Positions 20,069 to 29,545 of a DNA stretch of 64,000 nucleotides are shown here, in pieces (the first letter of the stretch is position 1; each line of letters opens with the position of its first letter). The notes under the pieces were generated by a model. That model was not told the DNA's origin. It saw only the letters and a program-made list of their open reading frames with translations, and ran no database searches. The position numbers and the translations under genes were made by a program. Origin of the DNA: Gracilaria gracilis (lineage: Eukaryota > Rhodophyta > Florideophyceae > Gracilariales > Gracilariaceae); NCBI GenBank assembly GCA_030374805.1, contig JARGSG010000194.1:62001-126000 (forward strand), given 5' to 3'.

Positions 20069-21301
20069 ATGTTTCTGTCTTCAGCCTCTTCCCGTTCTCC
20101 GCTTGCTTTGTTCCTTCTGGTGATATGCATACTTTGCACCACGGGTACGTTGATCGAAAAGGACCTCCGGAAAGAACCACTTAACGATCCGCTACACCGT
20201 GCTATTCGACATGCGAGTGTTCATATGCGACACACGTTTGTGAAACGGCAGATCGTTCAACAGCCACTCGACACTTCTGAATCTGAACAGCGCCCCTCTT
20301 TGCTTCGGAATCTCAGAGATATGGACCATACAGCGAAATCTACCATGTGGATTGACGCTCCTTCATCCCTTGCAAGGCAAAAAACGGTTCGAGAAAAGAC
20401 AGAGCTGAACTATGATCCATGTTCGACAACGTCAGAATGCAGAGAGCCCCGCCGCTGCTTGCCTCTATCACTTGCGCTCACCAATGTGGCACAACAGTGC
20501 GTCTCTTCATCCGATGAATGTGTATGTTATCATGGCCGCAATTGTGTCTATGGAATTCATTGCGATCCAGGGGAGGACTGTGCATTGCTACAGGGCTACC
20601 CGGAATGCGTTTCCAAGCAGACATTGCGGGAAAAGGGCGTTATGCCGTTACCTTCTTCGAGTGAAAACGAAGACGATCAGTTGAACAACTTCGGACTGAA
20701 CCTCGATCTCTGTTCCTTCGATTCAGATTGTTTAGGGCAACGAGAATGTGTGGCAGCGGGTCCTCTCTCAATAGTTTCGTGCAGCTCTGAATATGTGGTT
20801 TGTTTTTGCCTAGATAGAAGTCCTTTTCAGGAATGTGGTTCGGATGCTGATTGCGCTAATGGAGAGAGCTGCCAAACTTTCTTTGGAATACAATTCTGTA
20901 TAACGAGGAGAATTGATATCGGGAACATCATATCAGACGCCCAGGTGGCAATGCCAGACTCTAGGGCATGTATTGCAATCCATTCACTACAGCATCTCAA
21001 ACAAAATGAATTACTGTTTGACCAACCAAGGACGGCGAACGTTCTCTGTGATTCCGGAGATAACTGTGCCACACCAGGGCATATAGTTTCGTATGAAGAG
21101 AAGCTGATGATGATGAAGACGTACTGCGCATTGACCCGGTGCACTTCAAAAGTGATGTATGTGAACAGTCCTCGCTTTCGACGGGCGATGAGGATAGATT
21201 CCAACACGGAATCTCTTTTGTTTACGGCGGTGGCGGCCCGATATGAATCCGTTGCTGAAGAACAGTTGCTTTCCTTTGCCGTTAAAATCGGTTTGTTGTG
21301 A
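20069..21301 (+). CDS. Secreted protein with two Cys-rich modules
   Basis: 410 residues, one exon. A hydrophobic segment at residues 11-27 (PLALFLLVICILCTTGT) serves as signal peptide. After a charged stretch, two homologous Cys-rich modules start near residues 116 and 213 (DPCSTTSECREPRRC and DLCSFDSDCLGQREC). Each continues with a CVCYHGRNC or CFCLDRSPFQEC block and then a CDPGEDC or CANGESC block. The spacing resembles EB or dickkopf-like disulfide modules. A further Cys pair near residue 330 precedes a helical C-terminal domain without recognisable family. The duplicated module shows internal gene growth. The role is probably extracellular; the exact function is unknown. The gene is on the same strand as its two left neighbours. 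Confidence 0.8.
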   Translation: MFLSSASSRSPLALFLLVICILCTTGTLIEKDLRKEPLNDPLHRAIRHASVHMRHTFVKRQIVQQPLDTSESEQRPSLLRNLRDMDHTAKSTMWIDAPSSLARQKTVREKTELNYDPCSTTSECREPRRCLPLSLALTNVAQQCVSSSDECVCYHGRNCVYGIHCDPGEDCALLQGYPECVSKQTLREKGVMPLPSSSENEDDQLNNFGLNLDLCSFDSDCLGQRECVAAGPLSIVSCSSEYVVCFCLDRSPFQECGSDADCANGESCQTFFGIQFCITRRIDIGNIISDAQVAMPDSRACIAIHSLQHLKQNELLFDQPRTANVLCDSGDNCATPGHIVSYEEKLMMMKTYCALTRCTSKVMYVNSPRFRRAMRIDSNTESLLFTAVAARYESVAEEQLLSFAVKIGLL

Positions 21302-21808
21302 GGTTACTTGAATGATAGAGTGCCATTGACGATTTGAAAAACCGGCAACGCGATTGCGATATCGTGGATCGCTGGATAGAAAGCTTCGTTTCGAATTATT
21401 GAGCTTCTCTGGCCACAACATCTCAGAGTGCATAGGTATATATACTTGCCGTCGGCTCATCATTTAGTTGAGATGAGTTCACTTTAATCCTTCCGTTTCC
21501 TATATCGCTTGAAGTGATTTAATTTGGCAGTAGTATTACAGTTGTTAGACGTGTAGGACGGTATTCTCTAGAAATCTTCAGTATATCAAAGGGAGGCGGT
21601 TTCACTATATCATCGTTGGGTTTCCGGGAAAGAACGTTTATCAAAATGGTTCAAGATCCGCAAATGTAAATGTCGCGGTATCATGAGGTTGACTCAGAAA
21701 CGGCTTGGGTTGGTAAGAGTTTAATATTTCACAACTGATACGGTGTGGAGAGACTTTAGACTCCTAAGAGAAGCGTCGAACCACGCAATGTGCATGTAGA
21801 CACTGGTA
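21302..21808. other. Intergenic stretch
   Basis: About 500 bases between the Cys-rich gene and the MITE-like repeat. No gene, structured RNA or repeat was recognised. Confidence 0.5.
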
Positions 21809-22556
21809 ATTGCGGGAAATTCGCCAATTTTAGATTGTTATTGATGGAGTGATTGTCATGAGTTTCGTGCATGGTTTGATCCTGTGGTGTAAATATTTTG
21901 AAAATATTATTGTCAGCACGTGTGGCTTACCGTGCTCCTTTCCCGTCAAGAGTTGCACACTTCTACGCACACTTTCAACATCTTCACACGGGAAAAGGAC
22001 GTTCTTCTGAGCTACTCGCAAAACAGAACTCCTTTTTCTCCTCCAGATTTCCCTAAATGTTTGATATTTTTGCATACGTTGTAAGATAAGTAGTCATACA
22101 ACTGGAGTACGTAATCCTTTTAGCTTTAAAATGTTCTCAATTCCAAAAATAAGCACTAAAAAAGGCGTAAAAAGGCGGTTTTTGCTACTTGTTTTGCATA
22201 TGTATGCGTCGTAATTTTTTGATTCACTGCTTTCAATTTATGGGAAAACAGGGTACTCCAGTATTAAATTCTTTGTGGTACTAAAGTATACAAGGTAATA
22301 TTAAACTTGGGAAGATTCGATAAAGTTAGAGGCGTTCCAATTTTTAGTGTAACGAGAAAAGGAACATGTTGCGCTGTTTGACAGTCTTCTGAAGAAGTGC
22401 ATTCTCATGCACTACAGCTATTGACGCTGCAAGACTGACATATACAATTTCTAACGCTTACAGTGGCGTAGTTCAGCAACTGCTACAAGAAACATGTGAC
22501 ATTCAACTTTCCGTTTTTATTTAGAATTTCAATGAGAGCGAATTTTTCGCATCTCC
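21809..22556. mobile_element. MITE-like repeat, copy 1
   Basis: About 748-bp unit ending in imperfect terminal inverted repeats: TGCGGGAAATTCGCC at the left, and at the right the mirror of TGCGAAAAATTCGCT. A second copy at 59846-60597 is about 98 percent alike by eye. Both copies contain a minus-strand 81-codon reading beginning MQKYQTFREIW. It has no transposase, so it is a non-autonomous DNA element or an internally deleted one. The exact ends and target duplication could not be fixed. Element C starts only about 20 bases to the right. Confidence 0.8.
21830..22075 (-). CDS. 81-codon reading inside MITE copy 1
   Basis: The reading MQKYQTFREIWRRKRSSVLR and onward is also open in the second copy at 59872-60117 with about three differences. 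It is basic and contains no domain I recognise. It may be a remnant of a parent element's protein or chance conservation between young copies. Low confidence as a real gene. Confidence 0.3.
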   Translation of the reverse strand: MQKYQTFREIWRRKRSSVLRVAQKNVLFPCEDVESVRRSVQLLTGKEHGKPHVLTIIFSKYLHHRIKPCTKLMTITPSITI

Positions 22557-22573
22557 CTGCGAATACCCTTCCT

Positions 22574-22578
22574 TCTAA
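22574..22578. repeat. Target duplication of element C (left)
   Basis: TCTAA directly before the left LTR. The same five bases follow the right LTR at 32353-32357. Confidence 0.9.
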
Positions 22579-23086
22579 TGTCGTACAAATACCGATAAGG
22601 TGTGGGGTCCGCCTGGTAGAGGGAACGCGCGAGGGCTCAACCTAAAGGGGAAAAACACACAACCAATATGGTAGTAGGGCACCTAAAACCCGCAGGGGCA
22701 AACGGCGGGGCAACTAGTCTAGACCGTGTAGGTGTACGGTAGTAGACGTCGACGCGCGGTAAAACCTGAATAGTAATAGAGTAGTAAGTGACCAAGATGG
22801 TATAGTTACTGCCCTAATGGTGCCTGCCTTTACAATACCCGAGGAGGAAGGCGAGGTGCACCACAATATATACAAGGTGCACCGACGCCGATCTCCCCTG
22901 CGGGCATGACGTCATCGGCTGTGCCCATGACCTACTGCCATGGGCCAGCAATGCTAAACTATCCTAGACTATAAATTAGAAATTAGAAATTATAAAATAC
23001 AGAATACCAATTGGGTACAGTGCAGCCAGCAAGGCGCACCAGTAGGCCCACGTGGCACCAACCCATTGAGGTCTCATTGTACTACA
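22579..23086 (-). repeat. 3' LTR of element C
   Basis: 508 bp, with plus-strand ends TGTCGTACAA and TTGTACTACA that are inverted to each other. It carries five exact ACC-N5-GGT sites (22591, 22662, 22723, 22791, 23006). A TATA-like AATATATAC core at 22866-22873 is framed symmetrically by two GGTGCACC palindromes (22855-22862 and 22876-22883), a likely promoter architecture for minus-strand transcription. Confidence 0.92.
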
Positions 23087-23102
23087 GACCCCCTTCCTAC
23101 CC
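23087..23102 (-). other. Element C polypurine tract
   Basis: On the minus strand, GGTAGGAAGGGGGTC precedes the 3' LTR directly, as expected for the plus-strand primer of an LTR element. Confidence 0.75.
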
Positions 23103-25370
23103 TGAGCCACGCCCTCGTGGCTCCTAGATCCTTTCACCAAGTCGGTTGCATCGTCGTACCAATTTGGTCCCTGTCGCAGCCTTCGTGCCATCTCGCGCCG
23201 TGCGTCGCATCGGCTCTGCGTCGCCGAGCGTACTCCGTTCACCACCTTGGTCATGACCGATTGCAGCTCTATCCACTTCTTGGGTTATCACAGACAGCAG
23301 CCTATTCGTTCCCATTTGTGGTTTGGGCGCGACGCGCGCCCATTGCATACCTCCAAGGTTCTGCCTTTTGGGCTAAACGGCTTAGACCCATTTACCGTGT
23401 CGATCTACCCAGGAGGGGGCGGGTTGCGCCTTCGGGCTCGTGTGAGCACTGTACCGTGAAGGATTTTGGCGCCCACTTGGTTGCGGCGTGTCTCTCTGTC
23501 CCTTCCAGATTCGACTACCAACCCTTCGAGGCACTGCCGCTGACTCCATCGAGGTTGTTCCACCGTTCTCCCTTCTGGTTGCCTTCGCACCCCCTTTGCG
23601 GTTTGTCTACGCGGCTCACGCCACCGTGGCTTCTTGTCCGACCGAGAAGGTTGAATCCGTTTATGGTGACCCCCGATCCGTATCTGAACCACATGGGTAG
23701 CCCTGGTACCAGCGTGCGGGCTCCCACCCGTAGCGGTACACGGCGCTTCATTCAATACCCCTAAGGTGGATGGATGGCCGCTTCGGTTGGCGTCTGCAGT
23801 GTACTGCCACAAAGGGTTCCATTTTCATGTGCATCAAACCACCCTCGGTGTCGATCATCCATGACGAGCGCGAAACCTTAACGTGGTCAAAATAGCGCGA
23901 AAACCATCTAGGAACCATGTCCTTTCTGTCTTCAAAGAATACCACATAGGTCTCGATCGGTTTCGTACCTCATGAGGAAACGAACTTTCATGGTAAGCAC
24001 AAAAACTCGTTCCCTTCTACACCATCCGAGGTATATTCATGTCCTTTCTGCTTTCACTCCCATCCCGTAATGGTCTATTTCCTCTCTCTATGGTTGCGGC
24101 GTCACCATATAGGTCCTGGCATGTGCCATTCGTTGGGCCTCCTTACCCTTCGTTACCATCACGGTCGATTAGGTTGTTCCATAAAGGATCTCAATAGTAC
24201 CATACAGGTTCATTTCATGCTCTCTCTCTGATTTCCATAACTTTGAAACACCTTCAAGGTTTCCATCGTACCATAAAGGGCTGCGCAGCATTACTAACGT
24301 CTCCCGCGCAGTTCCCTGCTCCACCTTTAAGGTTTATTCCAAACCGCTTCAGTCCCCATGGGTGTCGTTCGTCATTACCACGAAGGTTTGGTTCTTCACA
24401 GCCACTATCCGGGTGACGCAATCCTCCGTCGTGTTTCTACTACCGTAAACAGCTCAAACCAAATTGGTAGACCTTGCAGTTGCACTTCTGTGCGCAGCGA
24501 GTGTCACGTAGTACCGATTTGGTAGCTTGGGGGTGGCGCGCGACGTCGCGCGAGTGCCAGCAATGTACCTGGATGGTTCTGCATGGCCTCTTGGCGCGCA
24601 TACGCGCACACGCTGCACCAGACCCATGAGGTTACTTGCAAGGCGAATCAAAAAATTGCACGCCGAAATTACCCCACCAAACGGTATCAAAAACGCCGAA
24701 ACACCTTTTGGTCTGTATCTCGGGAACCAAGCGGTTTCAGAGGCTGAGAATGGCCGATTCGGGAGCGCAGCACGCCCAAAATACTTAGATTTTTTGACCA
24801 TGCCGGTGCACGCTCCCTACAGACAATAGTGTAAACCGAATCGGTTACCCAGCGCGGCGGTCTGCCGATCTGGGGCGCGTCTCTCTCTTATCAAAAACCT
24901 TAATTTTTTGACTTTCACCACTTGGGTTTGGAGCCATGCGTGCGCGGCGCGTGCCATGAAGGTGCGCGTGCGTGCCGGCCGCGTGCCAGCTTTGGGATGG
25001 CTGCGACGCTGACGCTCGAAGCGCATCCCTCGTCGAGCTTCGTTCGGTACAACGTCATCGCTAAACCTTCACGGTCTTCCGGCAAACTTTCTTGGTCTCT
25101 TCGATGCACTCTGATTAACTTCTCCCAGTTGGTGTTAGCTTCTTCATTAAAGTTATCCAGTTAGGTGTTGCAGTTAGCTTCAGTTACCATGTGGGTGCGA
25201 TGCGCAGCGAATGAGGAGCGCGAAAATAGCCTCCCCCCTCCCTAAGAGCTGTGCATCACCTCTAAGGTTTACCCATCGTTCGGCATGTCCTCTCCTTTTC
25301 GGTTCCAGTAGCTTACCCTGAAGTGGTGTGGTATGGCTGAGGGCGGCTCAGCAGTGTCACCATCGGCGCT
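23103..25370 (-). other. Element C: non-coding 3' region packed with ACC-N5-GGT
   Basis: About 2.3 kb between pol and the 3' LTR, where elements A and D carry their antisense gene. No supported coding region on either strand. By hand count about 23 exact ACC-N5-GGT sites occur here (for example 23136-23146, 23158-23168, 23241-23251, 23349-23359), plus many with spacing 4 or 6 or one changed base. A 16-bp perfect palindrome CGCGCGACGTCGCGCG lies at 24537-24552. The region may be a regulatory or protein-binding platform. Confidence 0.7.
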
Positions 25371-26432
25371 TCAGCCATACCAACGTACGGTGTACTTTAG
25401 ACCATCTGGGGTACGGCGGTGACCTACAAGGCGTTCCACTGGGAACTCATTAGAGACCTGGGCTGGTATCGTTTCACCACTTTTGTTTAGATGAGCATCA
25501 GTACCACTAGGGGTAGGTGTTTCCTCTGAAGGAGCAACCGTAATCCCCGCAGGTGGTACGTAGTCTGGGTCGTCACCCTGTGCGTCATCATTAACCTCGA
25601 TGGGTGTCCCGTCTTCCCGGGGCTGAGTCCTCAGGGCAACCGCTTGTGGGTCACGCGCGGATTCTCCGCGTTCCTTCCTGGACTGAACCGTCTGAGGTGC
25701 AACCGTGATTCGGTCAATAGAGATTGTATTCTCTACACCATCTTGGTTCACCGTTACCGTGTGGTCGGTCGACCGAACTACCTTGAAAGGTCCCGATGAT
25801 TTCGGAAGAAGCTTAGAATTGATATCTCTATCAATAGCTTCATCATCAGCTTCATCACCCGGTCGTGGTTTAGCTCCTTTCGGGGGGTGGTCAATAAAGA
25901 CATATTGACCCGGCGTAGCCGTTACCACTTGGGTTACCTTTCGGTCGTAGTCCTCCTTGTACCGCTTCTGGGATGCTGTGAGCTTGCTCTCAGCATACTT
26001 GAGAGCACGTCTCAACCTCAAAAGGGTATTCCGTTTGACCTGTGACGGTGTGAGCGCTCCGGCGGCTTCTTGTCCTAATGGGTCCCCTTCAACAACAATA
26101 CCTGGTGGGTGTCTTGACAGTATTAGATCGAACGGCGTAGTTTGCGTCGCTCGATGAACCTGAAGGTTATATGCATATGTCAAGGGCTGTACGAGCTCGT
26201 CCCAACCAGTTTGGTGTTCTTCCGTATAATGTCGCAGCCGAGATACCAGTGTTCGGTTAAAGCGCTCCACTTTCCCATTCGTTTTCGGATGGTAGGCAGT
26301 GGTGAAGTAGTGCTTAATACCTAAGAGGTTACAAACAGCTTCAAAGAACTTCGAAGCTAAGTTCGAACCATTGTCGGTAAGTAAATAAAGCGGTGCACCA
26401 TACGGGTAGATCCAATTGTTCAAGAACGCCAC
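25371..26432 (-). CDS. Element C: integrase core to chromodomain region
   Basis: Contains the second half of the integrase core (LLTDNGSNLASKFF and NGKVERFNRTLVSRL with the catalytic Glu), the integrase tail, and a C-terminal chromodomain beginning FPVERLVGHRRT and continuing YTVRWYG. Compared with A and D the spacer between core and chromodomain is much shorter. Confidence 0.85.
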   Translation of the reverse strand: MAFLNNWIYPYGAPLYLLTDNGSNLASKFFEAVCNLLGIKHYFTTAYHPKTNGKVERFNRTLVSRLRHYTEEHQTGWDELVQPLTYAYNLQVHRATQTTPFDLILSRHPPGIVVEGDPLGQEAAGALTPSQVKRNTLLRLRRALKYAESKLTASQKRYKEDYDRKVTQVVTATPGQYVFIDHPPKGAKPRPGDEADDEAIDRDINSKLLPKSSGPFKVVRSTDHTVTVNQDGVENTISIDRITVAPQTVQSRKERGESARDPQAVALRTQPREDGTPIEVNDDAQGDDPDYVPPAGITVAPSEETPTPSGTDAHLNKSGETIPAQVSNEFPVERLVGHRRTPDGLKYTVRWYG

Positions 26433-26567
26433 CGCGAGGGTCGTCTATTTCGTGTCCTTCAAGGGTATCGCTCGCGTGAGCTTCGAGAACCTGTCGGTGA
26501 TTACGATGATGTACTGATATCCCCTTGTGGTTTTTGGTAATGGACCCAGAAGGTCTATTGCGACGAA

Positions 26568-27683
26568 CTAGAGAGGACCCGCTGCAGGGCATAACTTCAA
26601 GTATTTCCTGTGCTTCCGGAGACCTCCACGGGTACGTACGCAAGATTCACATTGACCTACAAAGGTATATATATCATTAGCCATATGAGGCCAGTAGTAC
26701 CCTTGCCTCAAGGTGTAGTACATTCTCGTACCTCCAAGGTGTCCTGATAGCCTTGGGTAGTGGGCTAGGTACAGCACCCGAGGGCGCAGCACCTTGGGCA
26801 CTACCTTCTGAAGGGAACCATCAATAGGAGCTCGCCTCACCAGGAAACCATTTCGGTCGACGTCAAAGTTCGAGTCTTTCATACCTACTTGGTCCATGAG
26901 AGAGCGGCAATAAACATCGTTTTCTTGCTCTCTCAGGAATTCCTCGCGGGTAATTGGCATGACGTCTGTTTCCTCGAGGGCGAGTATTTCCCGAGCGATG
27001 GCATCACTAAACCACGTATCCTCTTCGGGTAGAGTCCAGTAACCTTCTAAGGTATCACCATCAGGGTTGGTAGAGATGGTAAAGCATGGGATATCATCCT
27101 CTACCGGCTCGGTGTCCAAACCATCTGTGGTAATGCGAGACATCGCGTCTGCGACATTGTGCTTGATACCTGGACGGTACTGTACGTCATACTCGAACTC
27201 TGAAAGTCGTAACCGCCATCGGGCAAGTCTGCCTGATGCGTCGGCCAGACCCAGTATCCACCGTAGGGCATCATGGTCGGTTCGAAGCGTGAACCTTTCA
27301 CCATATAGGTAGGGACGGAGCATCAACATGCTCCAGACTACTGCCAGACATTCCTTTTCGGTTGTTGTGTAGTTCTTTTCTGCAGCGTGCAAAGCACGGC
27401 TCCAGTACCCTATAGGTAGTTTGTCGCCGTTTTCTTGCTCCTGCATAAGACAACAACCAATTTGGGCGTCCGAAGCGTCAGTATCCAACGTGTATCGTAA
27501 ACCAGCTTTGGGTAATGCCAAGATGGGAGGTGTCAAGAGCGCATGTTTCAGCGCCTCGAACGCATCCATTTCCTCATTGGTAAGACATTCAAACCTTGTA
27601 GGTTGACCTTTCAGCAGCTTCCTGTTGAGGGGAGCCGCTATCTTGGCAAATCCCTTGATAAACCGGCGGTACACATTGCACAA
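26568..27683 (-). CDS. Element C: RNase H and integrase zinc domain region
   Basis: RNase H signatures are [25 protein letters not shown] and TDHDALRWIL. The integrase HHCC zinc domain follows (HYPRLSGHLGGTRMYY and CESCVRTRGG). The order is standard for Ty3/Gypsy. Confidence 0.88.
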   Translation of the reverse strand: MCNVYRRFIKGFAKIAAPLNRKLLKGQPTRFECLTNEEMDAFEALKHALLTPPILALPKAGLRYTLDTDASDAQIGCCLMQEQENGDKLPIGYWSRALHAAEKNYTTTEKECLAVVWSMLMLRPYLYGERFTLRTDHDALRWILGLADASGRLARWRLRLSEFEYDVQYRPGIKHNVADAMSRITTDGLDTEPVEDDIPCFTISTNPDGDTLEGYWTLPEEDTWFSDAIAREILALEETDVMPITREEFLREQENDVYCRSLMDQVGMKDSNFDVDRNGFLVRRAPIDGSLQKVVPKVLRPRVLYLAHYPRLSGHLGGTRMYYTLRQGYYWPHMANDIYTFVGQCESCVRTRGGLRKHRKYLKLCPAAGPL

Positions 27684-27695
27684 ACCTATAAAGGA

Positions 27696-29525
27696 TCAAA
27701 TTTCCGTCTGGGACGTGGGTGGCTTCGCCTCCTGCACGGCCCGGATATTCCGCGGCGTCACTTCTAACCTCCCAGGGCTGATGATATGACCAAGGTATTC
27801 TACCTCTTTGGTGAAGAATTCGCACTTGCGGAGCTTCAACGTTACTCCAGATTCCCTCAAAAGGTTCAAAACTTCCCTAACATGGTGGAAATGTTCCTCT
27901 ACCGTTCTGGAATATATGATTACATCATCGATGTATACCAGAGCGGTTCTCCACTTCACCTTCGAAAGGATTATATCTAACGCCCTCTGAAAGGTAGCCG
28001 GGGCATTTCGCAACCCAAAGGGCATACGCGTAAAACGGAATAACCCAGCGTGGCAAGTAAACGTAGTTTTGTCCTTGTCTTCTTCCCTGATAGGTACCTG
28101 CCAATAACCACAATTGGCATCGAGCGTAGTAAAGATCTTGGCGTTGCCCAACGAATCTATGCACTCGTCCATTCTAGGTATTGGGTACGAATCCCTAATG
28201 GTCATACTATTCAGTCTTCTGTAGTCCACACAGAACCGCATACGGGTATCATTCTTCTTTGCGACGAGAACCACAGGGCTGGCCCAGTCCGCATTTGCTG
28301 GTTCTATGACACCTTCACGGAGCATTCTCTCGACCTCATTGAGCTCAACCTCCCGGGCTTTTGGACCTGCACGGTAAGGCTGCTGGTAAATGGGTTTCCA
28401 GCCAGGCACCATATCAATACGGTGCTCTGTAGCCTCAATTTGGCCCAACCGGCCCGACCACATGGGTTCAAATTCTTCTAAGAGACTGAGGATCCGGTCT
28501 CGGAGAGCCTGGTTCTCCGCACCGATCTGGACTTCCTCTCCCCAATTCCGCACTGGGTCCAGTTTCATAGTCTTTTCCTGATCCCTAACCTTAAAGGTAC
28601 TGGCGATCTTCTGTTCCATTTTGGTATTTGTCGATAACGGGGGCGCATATGCAGGGTATGGCGCATCCGTTCCTCCCCCTTCCTTAGAGGTGGCGACCTC
28701 GCCCAACACATTAGGTGAGACCGTGAAAACCCCTTGTGGTGCCGGCAGTGCGATTCCAATAGTGGTATTCTTGGGTAACTTAACAATGTGATTGCTAAAG
28801 TTACTCAAGTACACCTTGAAGGCTTGGTTAGGGATGTTGTCGATAATCCCGTTTGCCATCAAGGCGAAATGTCTTTCTGCCAACCTAGGATGGTTCTGTA
28901 GCATTACCAATCCTGGAACTGCGCATGAGACATTCACTACCATTTGGGTCATAGCCGGAATTGAAACCAATTTGGTGAGCCGTATCTTGTTTGAAACCGT
29001 TTCGGTGGGTATATTGAACCTCGGCTTCTTACGCCAACCATTTTTGGTCTGCGTATTACCCAGTATGGCAATACGACCACCTTGACGGAGAGCGACCGTT
29101 CGGGACCCTGGCAAAATTGCCTTGACATGTTTGTCAATAAAGTTGGTCCCGAGGATACAGTCTGTCGCCAAACGATCCACCACAAAGAAATTGAGCTTCA
29201 CCTTCAAGGTTCCAAGTTGTACCACAGTGGTTAACATTCCTCTAAGGTGCAGTGGGCGCTCATTAGCGTCCACCAGCGGGTTGATAGTCGGGGCAGGCCG
29301 AATGTTCCGCAAGACCGCATCGGGTATGACGCGAGCGTTTAGTACATTTGGACCGGCGCCGGTATCGAGTACACACGCAACGGGGACCTGTAGGTAATTG
29401 AGAAAGCTTACTGAAGCATTAACTTTATAGTTATTGTACTTCATTAGACACACCACATTGGGTACATCTGATTCTTCTTTTTCCACCATTAAGGTTTCCC
29501 GTTCCGGTATCGACGGGCCTTCCAA
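27696..29525 (-). CDS. Element C: protease and reverse transcriptase region
   Basis: The aspartic protease active site is CVLDTGAGPNVLN, with a downstream CILGTNFIDKHV flap-strand motif. Reverse transcriptase follows after a spacer, with [36 protein letters not shown] and the catalytic LVYIDDVIIYSR. The thumb runs on toward the RNase H region. Similar to A and D but clearly diverged. Confidence 0.9.
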   Translation of the reverse strand: MEGPSIPERETLMVEKEESDVPNVVCLMKYNNYKVNASVSFLNYLQVPVACVLDTGAGPNVLNARVIPDAVLRNIRPAPTINPLVDANERPLHLRGMLTTVVQLGTLKVKLNFFVVDRLATDCILGTNFIDKHVKAILPGSRTVALRQGGRIAILGNTQTKNGWRKKPRFNIPTETVSNKIRLTKLVSIPAMTQMVVNVSCAVPGLVMLQNHPRLAERHFALMANGIIDNIPNQAFKVYLSNFSNHIVKLPKNTTIGIALPAPQGVFTVSPNVLGEVATSKEGGGTDAPYPAYAPPLSTNTKMEQKIASTFKVRDQEKTMKLDPVRNWGEEVQIGAENQALRDRILSLLEEFEPMWSGRLGQIEATEHRIDMVPGWKPIYQQPYRAGPKAREVELNEVERMLREGVIEPANADWASPVVLVAKKNDTRMRFCVDYRRLNSMTIRDSYPIPRMDECIDSLGNAKIFTTLDANCGYWQVPIREEDKDKTTFTCHAGLFRFTRMPFGLRNAPATFQRALDIILSKVKWRTALVYIDDVIIYSRTVEEHFHHVREVLNLLRESGVTLKLRKCEFFTKEVEYLGHIISPGRLEVTPRNIRAVQEAKPPTSQTEI

Positions 29526-29545
29526 TTCACGGTTAGGGGTGGCCC

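Noticed and set aside
23066-23764. 232-codon plus-strand reading at the place of the antisense gene in element C
   Set aside because: It starts inside the LTR, has no similarity to the antisense proteins of A and D, and has Pro/Leu/Arg-rich composition typical of a chance reading in GC-rich DNA.
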